DNA of 64,000 bases from Ectothiorhodospira lacustris (GCF_022227845.1 NZ_JAJNQN010000005.1:1-64000); one strand, 5' to 3'. Numbered from the stretch's first letter, positions 35,620 through 42,713 are shown. The notes: a model not told the origin generated them from the sequence alone. Numbers and translations: made by a program.

Positions 35620-36960
35620 CTATGGCAGCACTTGGGGCGTTAGCAGGAAGGTCAGCACAAACAAGGCCAACGCACCACCGGCACGGATCGCAAGACCCGA
35701 ACCATTCCAGCCCACCTGGAGAAACCCAGGTATCACGGCGCCGACCACGGATACCGCCAAGCTGAGTAGAATCCGTAGCATGACTACAAAGTTCTGGTCG
35801 GCAAAAGGCTCGTTGCGAATCACGAGATATCCCACCAGGCCGACGATGAACAGGGCTGTGATCGCGCCCAACATGCGCTCCCAAGGCTTAGCATGCCACC
35901 TTTCCTGCATGATTTTTTCCGCCTCTTCCTGTTTTTTGAGATCACCTAACAGTCCTTCGGAGGCCGTGAGCAAGCTTGTCAGCTCTCCAGTCCAGGCCGT
36001 GCTATGGGACTCATACGCCACGTCGAGGATGTTCCGCTGTCTGGTGCCATAGCGCTTCTCCTTTCCGAGCAGCTTCGACAGCGTCTCCAGATACGTGATC
36101 AGATGATTTGCCGCATCGGAAAGTGGCGCGGGTCTGAGATTCGTTTGGGTAGCCTGGACAACGCGTTGAAGACATTGCACTTCGCTATGGACACGTATCA
36201 AATGCATGCGTAGCTGACGTGCCTGATCCCTCCGAGCCCCCCTGCCAATCTGCAAGACCCAGCAACCGATTGGCGTGGAACATTTCGGCAAGGTCTTGCG
36301 AAAAAAACGCAAATTGCTACCGGGGTCGGGAATGGCATCCACACCGACACTGTATTCCGGCAGCACAAGCACCTCCGAGGCATCGAGTTCGATGACGACC
36401 AAGGGTTCCCCGGCCGCACACCACCAACGTTCGGTAGGATAGGGTTGGCCGCTGCGATCCTGTCGAGTGGTGGCGATCCGAAAATGGTCAGCCAAGGCAT
36501 CAGCGGCTGCAGCCAGTGCAACATTGCGTCTGCCGTCACGTCCTGTCGATACCCTGACCGGTAGGACCGCCAAGGCTTTAACAAGCTCTATTGCCGGCAG
36601 ATGCGTGCAGCCAGCTGCGTCACCAGTGGCAACGCGAAAACCGATTTCGAAGCGGGATGTTGCCTTTCCGGTACGAAAATAGCGCCGAAACAGATGGTAA
36701 AACCGCACCTGACAGCCATTCCACGACAGATAGCTCCAGGCAGCGTCCCGCGGCAGCAGGCAAGCACCGCGGGCGCGACAGAACATATCCTCCCCCTGAG
36801 CAACCTGGCTGCCGCCCTGCAGACGCACATGCACCATGCCGGTATCACGGATGAAGTGCTTTCCCGGTTGCGCGGGAACCGTCGGTTTGGGCAGGCGATA
36901 GGTTTTGGATGTCGTAAAGGATCGCAAGTCCGTGATGGGGAAGGCGAAAAGGATCAGCAT
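35620..36960 (-). CDS. Membrane-tethered protein of unknown function, passenger between IS-like ends
   Basis: 446 residues. About 1-350 is soluble, including LFRRYFRTGKATSRFEIGFR and WWCAAGEPLVVIELDASEVL, and a charged helical stretch (about 318-350, GLLGDLKKQEEAEKIMQERW). Two or three hydrophobic segments close the protein: ITALFIVGLVGYLVI, ILLSLAVSVVGAVIPGFL and GGALALFVLTFLL. I recognise no catalytic motif. The strong ribosome site GGAGGG is 6 nt before ATG 36960, so it is probably expressed. It runs opposite to the cassette genes and lies between CGTGGGGAT at 35601 and the inverted ATCCCCACG at 37278, suggesting movement as an IS passenger. Confidence 0.75.
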   Translation of the reverse strand: MLILFAFPITDLRSFTTSKTYRLPKPTVPAQPGKHFIRDTGMVHVRLQGGSQVAQGEDMFCRARGACLLPRDAAWSYLSWNGCQVRFYHLFRRYFRTGKATSRFEIGFRVATGDAAGCTHLPAIELVKALAVLPVRVSTGRDGRRNVALAAAADALADHFRIATTRQDRSGQPYPTERWWCAAGEPLVVIELDASEVLVLPEYSVGVDAIPDPGSNLRFFRKTLPKCSTPIGCWVLQIGRGARRDQARQLRMHLIRVHSEVQCLQRVVQATQTNLRPAPLSDAANHLITYLETLSKLLGKEKRYGTRQRNILDVAYESHSTAWTGELTSLLTASEGLLGDLKKQEEAEKIMQERWHAKPWERMLGAITALFIVGLVGYLVIRNEPFADQNFVVMLRILLSLAVSVVGAVIPGFLQVGWNGSGLAIRAGGALALFVLTFLLTPQVLP

Positions 36961-37000
36961 CGAATCCCTCCGAGACTATCAATCACGGACGCGGAATAAA

Positions 37001-37030
37001 GCGGCCGGAAGGTCGAACCTTACCGGCCGC
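37001..37030. promoter_or_regulatory. Strong inverted repeat upstream of the 446-codon gene
   Basis: GCGGCCGG-A-AGGT and ACCT-TA-CCGGCCGC flank a CGA loop, 41 bp upstream of ATG 36960. It may be an operator, an attenuator-like leader hairpin, or the terminator of a lost neighbour. No T-run follows on either strand. Confidence 0.4.
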
Positions 37031-37203
37031 ACGCGGCTCTGCGCTTTCACGCACTGCCATGAGGTCGTTCGCCGAAGCAAATCGACACTCGGGCCAAGCA
37101 GACCGAGTATAGATCGAAATAAAGAGCTTGGCAGGCGGATGATCCTGAGAGAAAAAACCACCCCAGGCCGGCCTGAACCACCACATTGGACACGCCCATC
37201 CCG

Positions 37204-37242
37204 ATTTTGCTGATTGAGTTGCTGGAGCCGGTGGAGGCATAA
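37204..37242 (+). pseudogene. Fragment of a TetR-type gene 3' end
   Basis: Twelve codons ending in a stop encode ILLIELLEPVEA, nearly the same as the last residues of the TetR at 30106-30750 (AQLLMELLEPVEA). The 20-bp core TTGCTGGAGCCGGTGGAGGC is identical in both. No upstream part of the gene is present. It lies between the 446-codon gene and the IS4 left end. Confidence 0.6.
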
Positions 37243-37276
37243 ATACCCCCTGGTGGCTGCAGCTCTGAGCCTGGGC

Positions 37277-38616
37277 TATCCCCACGTTTTTGCGGGCGGA
37301 ATTCCTTGTGAAACAGGGGGATAAGGGGAGATGGGGGTGGACATGCACCGGCAAGATCGTGATTCTTTAAGGTGACGAAGCCAAAAAAGAGCCACGAAAC
37401 ACACCGATGCGCGCCACGGACCTGATTCACGCAAACTTGGGGGTTGCTTGTCAATCCATTCACCGCACCCGCTTCAACGCGCTGCTGATCGCCACGGCGG
37501 CGGCTCTGGACGGGCAGACCACCTCGGTCACCGGTCTTGGCCGGGCATCGCAGCGAAAGATCACCGAAAAGGCGAACATCAAGCAGATGGATCGGCTTGT
37601 CGGTAACCCCAGGATGCATCGGGAGGCAACGACGGTTTATCAGGCCATGACCCACTGGCTGGTGGGGCAGGAAGGGCGCCCGGTGATTCTGGTGGATTGG
37701 TCGCCGGTGGCGGTGAATGAGAGCATTCACGTGCTGCGCGCATCGCTGCCCGTGGGCGGCCAGGGAAGAACCCTGTACCAGGAGTGTCACCCTCAGGCCA
37801 AGTACGCTAACCGAGAGATCCAGGAGGACTTTTTGAAGCGCCTCTCGGAGGTTTTGCCCACCGGAGTCTGCCCGGTGATCGTCACGGACGCCGGTTTCAA
37901 GAAACCCTGGTTCCGCGCCGTGGAAGCCTTGGGCTGGGACTGGGTGGGCCGAGCGCGAGGCTTGGTCCAGATGACGCGGCCGGGCGAGGATACTTGGCTC
38001 AATACCCGCCAGCTGGGGAGCTTGCTGGATGAGAATCAGCCGACCTTCATGGGTGCCTTTGCCATGACCCGCAACGATTCGCTGGTGTGCCAGGTGTATG
38101 GCCTGCGCAAGACTCTCCAGGGGCGTATTCATGCGACCCGGTCTGGCCAGCGGTCCCAGAGCAGTAAAAGTCGTGCGCATGCCGCTGGCAAACGGGAACC
38201 CTGGGTGATTGCCACCTCCCTGCCTGGAGGGTCGAAGATCACCGAACGGGTGACAGAGCTCTATTCGTTGAGGATGCAGATTGAGGAGGATTTCAGATCC
38301 AGCAAGAACGAGCATTATGGACTTGGCGTGAATCGTTCCCGTTCCCGCTCTGCGCAACGATTTGACGTGCTGCTGCTGATTGCTGCCCTGGCCAGCTTCG
38401 CGGCCTGGTTGGTGGGTCTGGCAGCAGGGCATGAGGGGCGCCATCGACATTACCAACCGAACACTGCCAAGCGACGGGTGCTATCCCATTTTTTCCTGGG
38501 CTTGAGGGTATTGCGGCGAGAATCCGCCAACATCCTCGACGACACCTTACACCGCATCAGATCGGCCATACGATCCGTGTTTGCCGCCGGGATCCCTGCA
38601 TGATTTCGTGGGGATA
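37277..38616 (+). mobile_element. IS4-family insertion sequence
   Basis: About 1340 bp. Terminal inverted repeats begin TATCCCCACG at the left and end CGTGGGGATA at the right (10 of 10), with weaker matches inside. It encodes one DDE transposase. It interrupts group IIC intron copy 2. I see no clear target-site duplication, possibly because the flank was rearranged together with the neighbouring passenger gene. Confidence 0.8.
37407..38603 (+). CDS. IS4-family transposase
   Basis: 398 residues, apparently full length. The DDE residues lie in VILVDWSPVAVNES (first Asp), PVIVTDAGFKKPWFR (second Asp) and the IS4 signature Y-2-R-3-E-6-K in ELYSLRMQIEEDFRSSK. It fills the IS between its inverted repeats. 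GC is near that of the core, unlike the cassettes around it. The frame is uninterrupted, so the element may still be active. A long opposite-strand frame over the same bases is a shadow. Confidence 0.92.
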   Translation: MRATDLIHANLGVACQSIHRTRFNALLIATAAALDGQTTSVTGLGRASQRKITEKANIKQMDRLVGNPRMHREATTVYQAMTHWLVGQEGRPVILVDWSPVAVNESIHVLRASLPVGGQGRTLYQECHPQAKYANREIQEDFLKRLSEVLPTGVCPVIVTDAGFKKPWFRAVEALGWDWVGRARGLVQMTRPGEDTWLNTRQLGSLLDENQPTFMGAFAMTRNDSLVCQVYGLRKTLQGRIHATRSGQRSQSSKSRAHAAGKREPWVIATSLPGGSKITERVTELYSLRMQIEEDFRSSKNEHYGLGVNRSRSRSAQRFDVLLLIAALASFAAWLVGLAAGHEGRHRHYQPNTAKRRVLSHFFLGLRVLRRESANILDDTLHRIRSAIRSVFAAGIPA

Positions 38617-39123
38617 CTCCAGCGTCTGCTGGCTTCTGCCTCATCACGCCAAGCGTTGCCGATTGGCGCGCTGCCCGGGTCACGGTAGGGTCCGGTGGTG
38701 ATTCCAGCTCTTTCGGGCTGGCCCTCAGTTCGACTCCCATAGGGACACGGACCGCAAGTGAGACAGATCTCCCCGAATAAAAACATGAACTTTCAGTGCA
38801 CAACCGCCGCATTTACCCTATCCCCTGCACCTGATGGGCTTCGTCACCTTGTGCTGACTTGCCCGGGGACTGAGCCTTATATGCGATTTACTCGCCCCAT
38901 CCCTGGGGCTCGCCCTTCGGGCCAGGCTGCGGCTGTCCAAAATCGCTCCCGGCGATTTTGTCTGTCCGTCGGCTCACACCTTTGCGCTCGGGCTTCCTTC
39001 AGACATTCCCTCACGGGTTTGCCCTTGCCGTCGGCTAGTAGTTACAGTCGTCCGCAGTGTGGACATCACAGGTACTCCACGGGGGACTTTCACCCCATCA
39101 GTTCATGCCCATGTCGGGCGTAC

Positions 39124-39180
39124 ACAAATCAAGGCAGCAGGACGCCAGCGGAGCTGGCGCCTCTGCTTGAAGCGTTAAGA
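39124..39180 (+). other. attC recombination site 3 (right part, split by intron 2)
   Basis: From ACAAATC through the stem CAAG(G)CAG.. CGCCAGC / GCTGGCG..CTGCTTG to R' GTTAAGA at 39174-39180. The left half GGCTA is at 35274-35278. The extra G in one arm is the expected extrahelical base. Reconstituted R'' is GGCTAAC. Confidence 0.75.
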
Positions 39181-39190
39181 GACAAAGACT

Positions 39191-39655
39191 GTGGAAATCG
39201 TTCCTCTGGCTGACAAGAAAGAGTTCATTACGGAGTTGGCGAAGCTCCACCATTCAGAGTGGAGGCATTTGAACCCCTCGCTTACACTGGAAGGTCGAAC
39301 CGAAGCAATTTCCAAAGCTGCAAGACGAGAGGGTATTCCTTCAATCTTTGTTGCTGTTTCAGGGAGTCAGCTTATTGGTTCGGCTGCTCTAGTACAGAAC
39401 GACATGGACACTAAACCGGATTTATCCCCTTGGCTGGCTGCCGTTTATGTCAAAGAGTCTTTCCGGCATCACGGAATAGCAACTGGATTGATCGCTCGGT
39501 GCGAAGCTGAGGCAGTTCGCTCCAGTGCTGATACTTGGTACCTCTATACTGAATTCGCCTCGAAAATTTATGAGAAGCTTGGGTGGCGCCATCTAGAAAG
39601 ATGCAAATATAAAGGAGTCGCGGTCGATGTTATGTGCAAGCAGATTACCTCTTAA
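39191..39655 (+). CDS. GNAT-family N-acetyltransferase in cassette 4
   Basis: 154 residues starting at GTG 39191, 10 nt after the attC R' box. GNAT features: strand LIGSAALVQNDMD, then LAAVYVKESFRHHGIATGLI with the acetyl-CoA pyrophosphate loop HHGIAT, and the C-terminal KIYEKLGWRH. The substrate is unknown; cassette GNATs often modify antibiotics or small amines, but nothing here identifies one. The stop codon lies in the R'' box of the next attC, so this is a compact, intact cassette. Confidence 0.88.
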   Translation: MEIVPLADKKEFITELAKLHHSEWRHLNPSLTLEGRTEAISKAARREGIPSIFVAVSGSQLIGSAALVQNDMDTKPDLSPWLAAVYVKESFRHHGIATGLIARCEAEAVRSSADTWYLYTEFASKIYEKLGWRHLERCKYKGVAVDVMCKQITS

Positions 39656-39733
39656 CCGGCGCAGGCACAGCGACGGCCTTTTCGTTGCGGCTGCGCCTCC
39701 ACTACAAGGCCGCGCGTGCTACGGGCGTTAGGC
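39650..39733 (+). other. attC recombination site 4 (intact)
   Basis: R'' TCTTAAC (39650-39656) and R' GTTAGGC (39727-39733) flank an imperfect palindrome whose arms include GCACAGCGACGGCCTT and AAGGCCGCGCGTGC with unpaired bases. At 84 bp it is longer than attC 1 and resembles the stem in attC 2, suggesting a shared attC lineage. No intron is inserted here. Confidence 0.82.
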
Positions 39734-39766
39734 ACCGCCCAATATTGCAAACTATGGGAGTTGTAA

Positions 39767-40129
39767 ATGAATGTAGAAATTCTAAGAATTCGGGAGAGAA
39801 CCCTTGATGGAATGCGCAGTTATATGGAGGCGGTTCTTGAGGATAAAGGCGATCCTGGCTACACCGAGGCGGATATAGAAAAGTGTGGTGAGATACTTGA
39901 TTCATACATTCAAAGAGTCTCATCCAGTGACCATGGAGACGAACAAGCCGTAATGTCAGTAGTCAAGGACACGGTCTTAGCACTAAACATATTAAATTTG
40001 GAGTCTGGCGAATCTCTCATCGAAACAGATCAACGCGAAGACTTGGCTGAATTGATTATCAAAGCAGCTGCTGATGTAGGGGTTGGCAATGGTAAAGATG
40101 ATCTAACTGAGGAATGGCGCGAGTGGTAA
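39767..40129 (+). CDS. Small acidic protein of unknown function in cassette 5
   Basis: 120 residues, strongly acidic and helical, with no membrane segment. Notable stretches are YTEADIEKCGEILDSYIQRV and ESLIETDQREDLAELIIKAA. A ribosome site GGGAG lies 6 nt before ATG 39767, 34 nt after the attC. No family assigned. Its attC has been replaced by a heavily deleted group IIC intron remnant. Confidence 0.72.
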   Translation: MNVEILRIRERTLDGMRSYMEAVLEDKGDPGYTEADIEKCGEILDSYIQRVSSSDHGDEQAVMSVVKDTVLALNILNLESGESLIETDQREDLAELIIKAAADVGVGNGKDDLTEEWREW

Positions 40130-40141
40130 CACATCAGCCTA

Positions 40142-40307
40142 ATCGGATAGCCGGGGGTTTTTCTCCCCCGGCCTCCACAACACCCCGCATGCGGGTCCGC
40201 ACGGGGCGTTTCCTCCGGAGTTCAAAGGACCATGCAACCATGGTGACCTTCAACGCCATAGGTACGTTGGTCCACACTGTGGACATCTCAGATGCTCCAG
40301 CAGGAAG
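40142..40307 (-). mobile_element. Group IIC-attC intron copy 3 (heavily deleted)
   Basis: The 3' end is nearly identical to copy 1: domain VI (GCCGGGGG/CCCCCGGC, branch A at -7) and domain V at 40179-40212, entering after GCCTA of an attC R''. After about 110 bp the match breaks, and a short piece like domain I (around CACTGTGGACATC) follows. The 5' end and the right half of the attC are not recognisable. The deletion joined the acidic-protein cassette to the higBA promoter. Confidence 0.75.
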
Positions 40308-40312
40308 CCTTA

Positions 40313-40341
40313 TTGTTGCGTGATGCGCAACGTGCTAGCAT
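40313..40341 (+). promoter_or_regulatory. higBA promoter with operator in the spacer
   Basis: TTGTTG (-35) and TAGCAT (-10) are 17 nt apart. A perfect inverted repeat GTTGCG-TGATG-CGCAAC (40315-40331) overlaps the -35 and fills most of the spacer, as expected for an autorepressed toxin-antitoxin promoter. The higB ATG is only 7 nt after the -10, which predicts a leaderless transcript. Confidence 0.65.
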
Positions 40342-40347
40342 TGCCTC

Positions 40348-40626
40348 ATGATCAAATCATTCCGTCACAAAGGACTGAAGCGGTTCTACGCGACTGGCAG
40401 TACGTCTGGCATACAGCCGGATCATGCCAAGAAGCTGCGTATGCAGCTGGCTGCTCTGGATACTGCTACTTCGGTGGAAGACATGGACATCCCTGGTTTT
40501 CGGCTTCATTCATTGAAGGGAAAGGACAAAGGCCGGTGGTCGATTCGGGTTGACGGAAATTGGCGCATAACGTTCGAATTTCAGGACGGCAACGCCTACA
40601 TTCTTGATTATGAGGATTATCACTAA
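40348..40626 (+). CDS. higB: HigB/RelE-family toxin
   Basis: 92-residue mRNA interferase of the HigB group (RelE superfamily) that cuts translated mRNA on the ribosome. Typical blocks are MIKSFRHKGLKRFY at the N-terminus, HSLKGKDKGRWSIRVDGNWR in the middle and ITFEFQDGNAYILDYEDYH at the end, with conserved Arg and Trp residues. Length matches HigB. Toxin-first order and the 1-nt overlap with the downstream antitoxin are classic for higBA. No Shine-Dalgarno is present, matching a leaderless start. Confidence 0.93.
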   Translation: MIKSFRHKGLKRFYATGSTSGIQPDHAKKLRMQLAALDTATSVEDMDIPGFRLHSLKGKDKGRWSIRVDGNWRITFEFQDGNAYILDYEDYH

Positions 40627-40919
40627 TGACTATGCATAATCCGCCGCATCCTGGTGAGTTCATTCGCCAGGTGTATCTGGAGCCTTTCGGTATTAGCTCT
40701 CGTCAGCTTGCTTCAAGTCTGGGTGTTTCCCCCTCCACGTTGTCCAGGCTGCTCAAAGGAGACAGTGGTATCAGTCCCGAAATGTCTCTGCGGTTATCCA
40801 AGGTTCTTGGGCGTACTCCTGAAAGTTGGCTCGCGATGCAGGATATGTACGATCTTTGGGTGGCCCGCAAAACGGTCAACCTGGATGACATTCACCCTCT
40901 GAACTTTGAAGCAGCCTAA
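40626..40919 (+). CDS. higA: HigA-family antitoxin
   Basis: 97-residue XRE-type helix-turn-helix protein. HPGEFIRQVYLEPFGISSRQ and LGVSPSTLSRLLKGDSGI carry the HTH, and RTPESWLAMQDMYDLW is the HigA family block. It neutralises HigB and should repress the operon through the palindrome at 40315-40331. Its ATG overlaps the higB stop by one base. The stop TAA lies at the junction with the next intron remnant (GCCTA then ATCG), as in other cassettes. Confidence 0.93.
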   Translation: MTMHNPPHPGEFIRQVYLEPFGISSRQLASSLGVSPSTLSRLLKGDSGISPEMSLRLSKVLGRTPESWLAMQDMYDLWVARKTVNLDDIHPLNFEAA

Positions 40920-41098
40920 TCGTATAACCGGGGTTTTTTCTCCCCAGACTTCCACAATACCCGCACGCGGGTCTCTCTCGTTGCCGGAGGTTCGGGCCTT
41001 CACCGTGTCTCAGCCATTACGGAGCATTGGTCATTCCGGCTCTTTCAGTAAGACCTCAGTTCGACTACCATTCAGTTCGATTCTCGCAGAGACACCAA
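40919..41098 (-). mobile_element. Group IIC-attC intron copy 4 (degenerate, domain V deleted)
   Basis: The entry sequence GCCTA then ATCGTATAACCGGGG and a domain VI-like hairpin show the same insertion point as the other copies. The sequence then jumps from the domain V region into internal intron sequence also found in copy 1, near the shared GCGGGTC, so domain V is gone. The right boundary is uncertain. A weak R'-like GTTGAAC occurs near 41140. Confidence 0.6.
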
Positions 41099-41189
41099 TC
41101 CAGGTTGCAGCACCCCTTCGGTACCCCCGCTCCCACTGGCGTTGAACCATGCCGGCATCCATTCATGTTCGTTAAAGAGGCTTTCCACA

Positions 41190-41936
41190 TTGGATATCCC
41201 ACGTATCTTTAACATTACCGAAAGTGCTCACCGCATTCATAATCCTTTCACGCCAGAAAAGTTCGCCACCCTCGGCGCCGTGTTGCGCCTTGAACCCGGA
41301 ACTCGTCTGCTCGATCTCGGCAGCGGTTCGGGCGAAATGCTCTGCACCTGGGCACGGGATTTCGGGATTACCGGCATCGGTGTCGATATGAGTCAGTTGT
41401 TCAGCCAGCAAGCGAAACTCCGCGCTGAAGAACTCGGTGTCACCGATAAAGTGGAATTCATTCATGGCGATGCTGCCGGCTATGTCGCCGACATCAAGTG
41501 CGATGTGGCTGCATGTGTCGGTGCCACATGGATTGGTGGCGGAGTTGCCGGCACCATTGAGCTTTTGGAAAAGAGTCTCAACAGCAACGGGATCATCCTC
41601 ATCGGTGAACCCTACTGGCGTCAGTTACCGCCGTCGGAAGAGGTTGCCAAGAAGTGCTTTGCCAATTCCATCTCGGACTTTCATGGGCTTCCGGAGCTGG
41701 TTGCGTCTTTTGACGAGCTCGGCTACGACGTTGTGGAAATGGTTCTGGCGGATCAGGAAGGTTGGGACCGATACGAGGCGGCCAAATGGCTCACCATGCG
41801 CCGGTGGCTTGAAGCGAATCCCGATGACGACTTTGCACAAGAGATTCGATCCCAGCTGAATGACGCCCCCAGGCGCCACGTCGCATACACGCGTGAGTAC
41901 CTTGGATGGGGGGTATTCGCTCTGATGGCGCGGTGA
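41190..41936 (+). CDS. SAM-dependent methyltransferase in last cassette
   Basis: 248 residues. Motif I is LLDLGSGSGEMLCTW; VDMSQLFSQQ and DVAACVGATWIGG correspond to motifs II and III of class I methyltransferases. The N-terminus LDIPRIFNITESAHRIHNPF is where the family usually starts, so TTG 41190, preceded by AAAGAGG, is preferred over upstream ATG 41142 (a frame through intron-derived sequence). Substrate unknown. No clear attC follows, so it may mark the right edge of the array. GC is intermediate between cassettes and core. Confidence 0.82.
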   Translation: MDIPRIFNITESAHRIHNPFTPEKFATLGAVLRLEPGTRLLDLGSGSGEMLCTWARDFGITGIGVDMSQLFSQQAKLRAEELGVTDKVEFIHGDAAGYVADIKCDVAACVGATWIGGGVAGTIELLEKSLNSNGIILIGEPYWRQLPPSEEVAKKCFANSISDFHGLPELVASFDELGYDVVEMVLADQEGWDRYEAAKWLTMRRWLEANPDDDFAQEIRSQLNDAPRRHVAYTREYLGWGVFALMAR

Positions 41937-41976
41937 TGAGGGTCCGGCAATCCGGATAGTTTGAGGAACCTCGGGA

Positions 41977-42001
41977 GCACATGGCGATCATGGCCATGTG
42001 C
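41977..42001. terminator. Hairpin after the methyltransferase gene
   Basis: GCACATGGC and GGCCATGTGC form a stem about 40 bp after the stop codon. A T-run is short (TTT), so its terminator role is tentative. It also marks the return to core-like composition. Confidence 0.35.
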
Positions 42002-42098
42002 TTTCGGCAGCTGGAGAGTGGGCTGCCGATATCCCGAAAGCATGTTTGTCGGTAATCTTTTTTCCGAGCCTCATCCCACGCCTCCGATCCGGTGCCTC

Positions 42099-42713
42099 AT
42101 GCTCTTCACCTGCCCTGCCTGCAAGCGGAAGACCATCTTTTTCCCCACCGTGCTATTGCATGTCTGGGGCAGGTGGCCCCACTCCGCGGCCAACCGGTTC
42201 GAGTGTACCCATTGCCACGCGGAACTGGCCTGCCACTACTCGCCGGTACCCTTCCTTTTGCTCGGCGCCATCCTGCAGATCCTGATTCTGCAAAGCGGCG
42301 CAATCAGGGATCTCTGGATGGGGGCGCTGATCGCGGCCGGGCTGGCGTTGTTCTTCTTCCCCATCCGGGATGCGTTGAACATGTCGCTTCTTTTCCATCG
42401 TTTTCCGGTGCGCCGGTTCAAAAATCCCTTCGATCAGGGCTTTTACTACATTGAGAGCAGGTTGCTGTCGCAGTGGGTGTTCGTGCTGGTGGCCGGGCTC
42501 ACGCTGAAGTCGCTGGTTCAGGCCAACCCCGGGGCCCAGGCCCATGCGGGGTCGATGGTGTTTCTGCTGTTGGCGGGGGTGGTGGGTCTGGCTGCCGCCA
42601 TTGCCTATGGCTTTGCCATCTATCGTATCGGTCGGCATGGCACGCTGCCGCGGGTCGGTGTGAATGTGGCGCTGATGATCGGGGGGGTGGTGATGGTTTA
42701 TTTCTGGCGTTAG
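42099..42713 (+). CDS. Zinc-ribbon membrane protein of unknown function
   Basis: 204 residues from ATG 42099. The N-terminus MLFTCPACKRKTIFFP plus FECTHCHAEL forms a four-Cys zinc ribbon. Four hydrophobic segments follow (about 48-63, 66-83, 120-138, 146-165) with a fifth at the C-terminus (about 180-200). The cytosolic zinc ribbon on a polytopic membrane protein is seen in several uncharacterised families. I cannot name the function. Longer frames upstream start in non-conserved sequence and are not used. Confidence 0.65.
   Translation: MLFTCPACKRKTIFFPTVLLHVWGRWPHSAANRFECTHCHAELACHYSPVPFLLLGAILQILILQSGAIRDLWMGALIAAGLALFFFPIRDALNMSLLFHRFPVRRFKNPFDQGFYYIESRLLSQWVFVLVAGLTLKSLVQANPGAQAHAGSMVFLLLAGVVGLAAAIAYGFAIYRIGRHGTLPRVGVNVALMIGGVVMVYFWR

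Larger units (their letters stand above)
35279..39123 (-). mobile_element. Group IIC-attC intron copy 2, split by IS4 element and passenger gene
   Basis: Minus-strand intron inserted in the attC behind the PIN gene. Its 3' part (35279-about 35600) has domains V and VI and the end of the maturase gene. Its 5' part (about 38627-39123) is close to copy 1 and ends in GGGGTGAAAGTCCCC and GTACGCCC. Between them lie the 446-codon gene and an IS4-family element. Removing the whole stretch joins GGCTA to ACAAATC, giving R'' GGCTAAC. Most of the reverse transcriptase is missing, so this copy is dead. Confidence 0.8.

Noticed and set aside
37047-38456. 469-codon minus-strand frame over the IS element
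   Set aside because: It is antisense to an intact IS4 transposase with all DDE motifs and crosses the IS left end.
31042-41936. Integron integrase or phage integrase gene
   Set aside because: No tyrosine recombinase motif was found in any frame; the only recombinase is the IS4 transposase.
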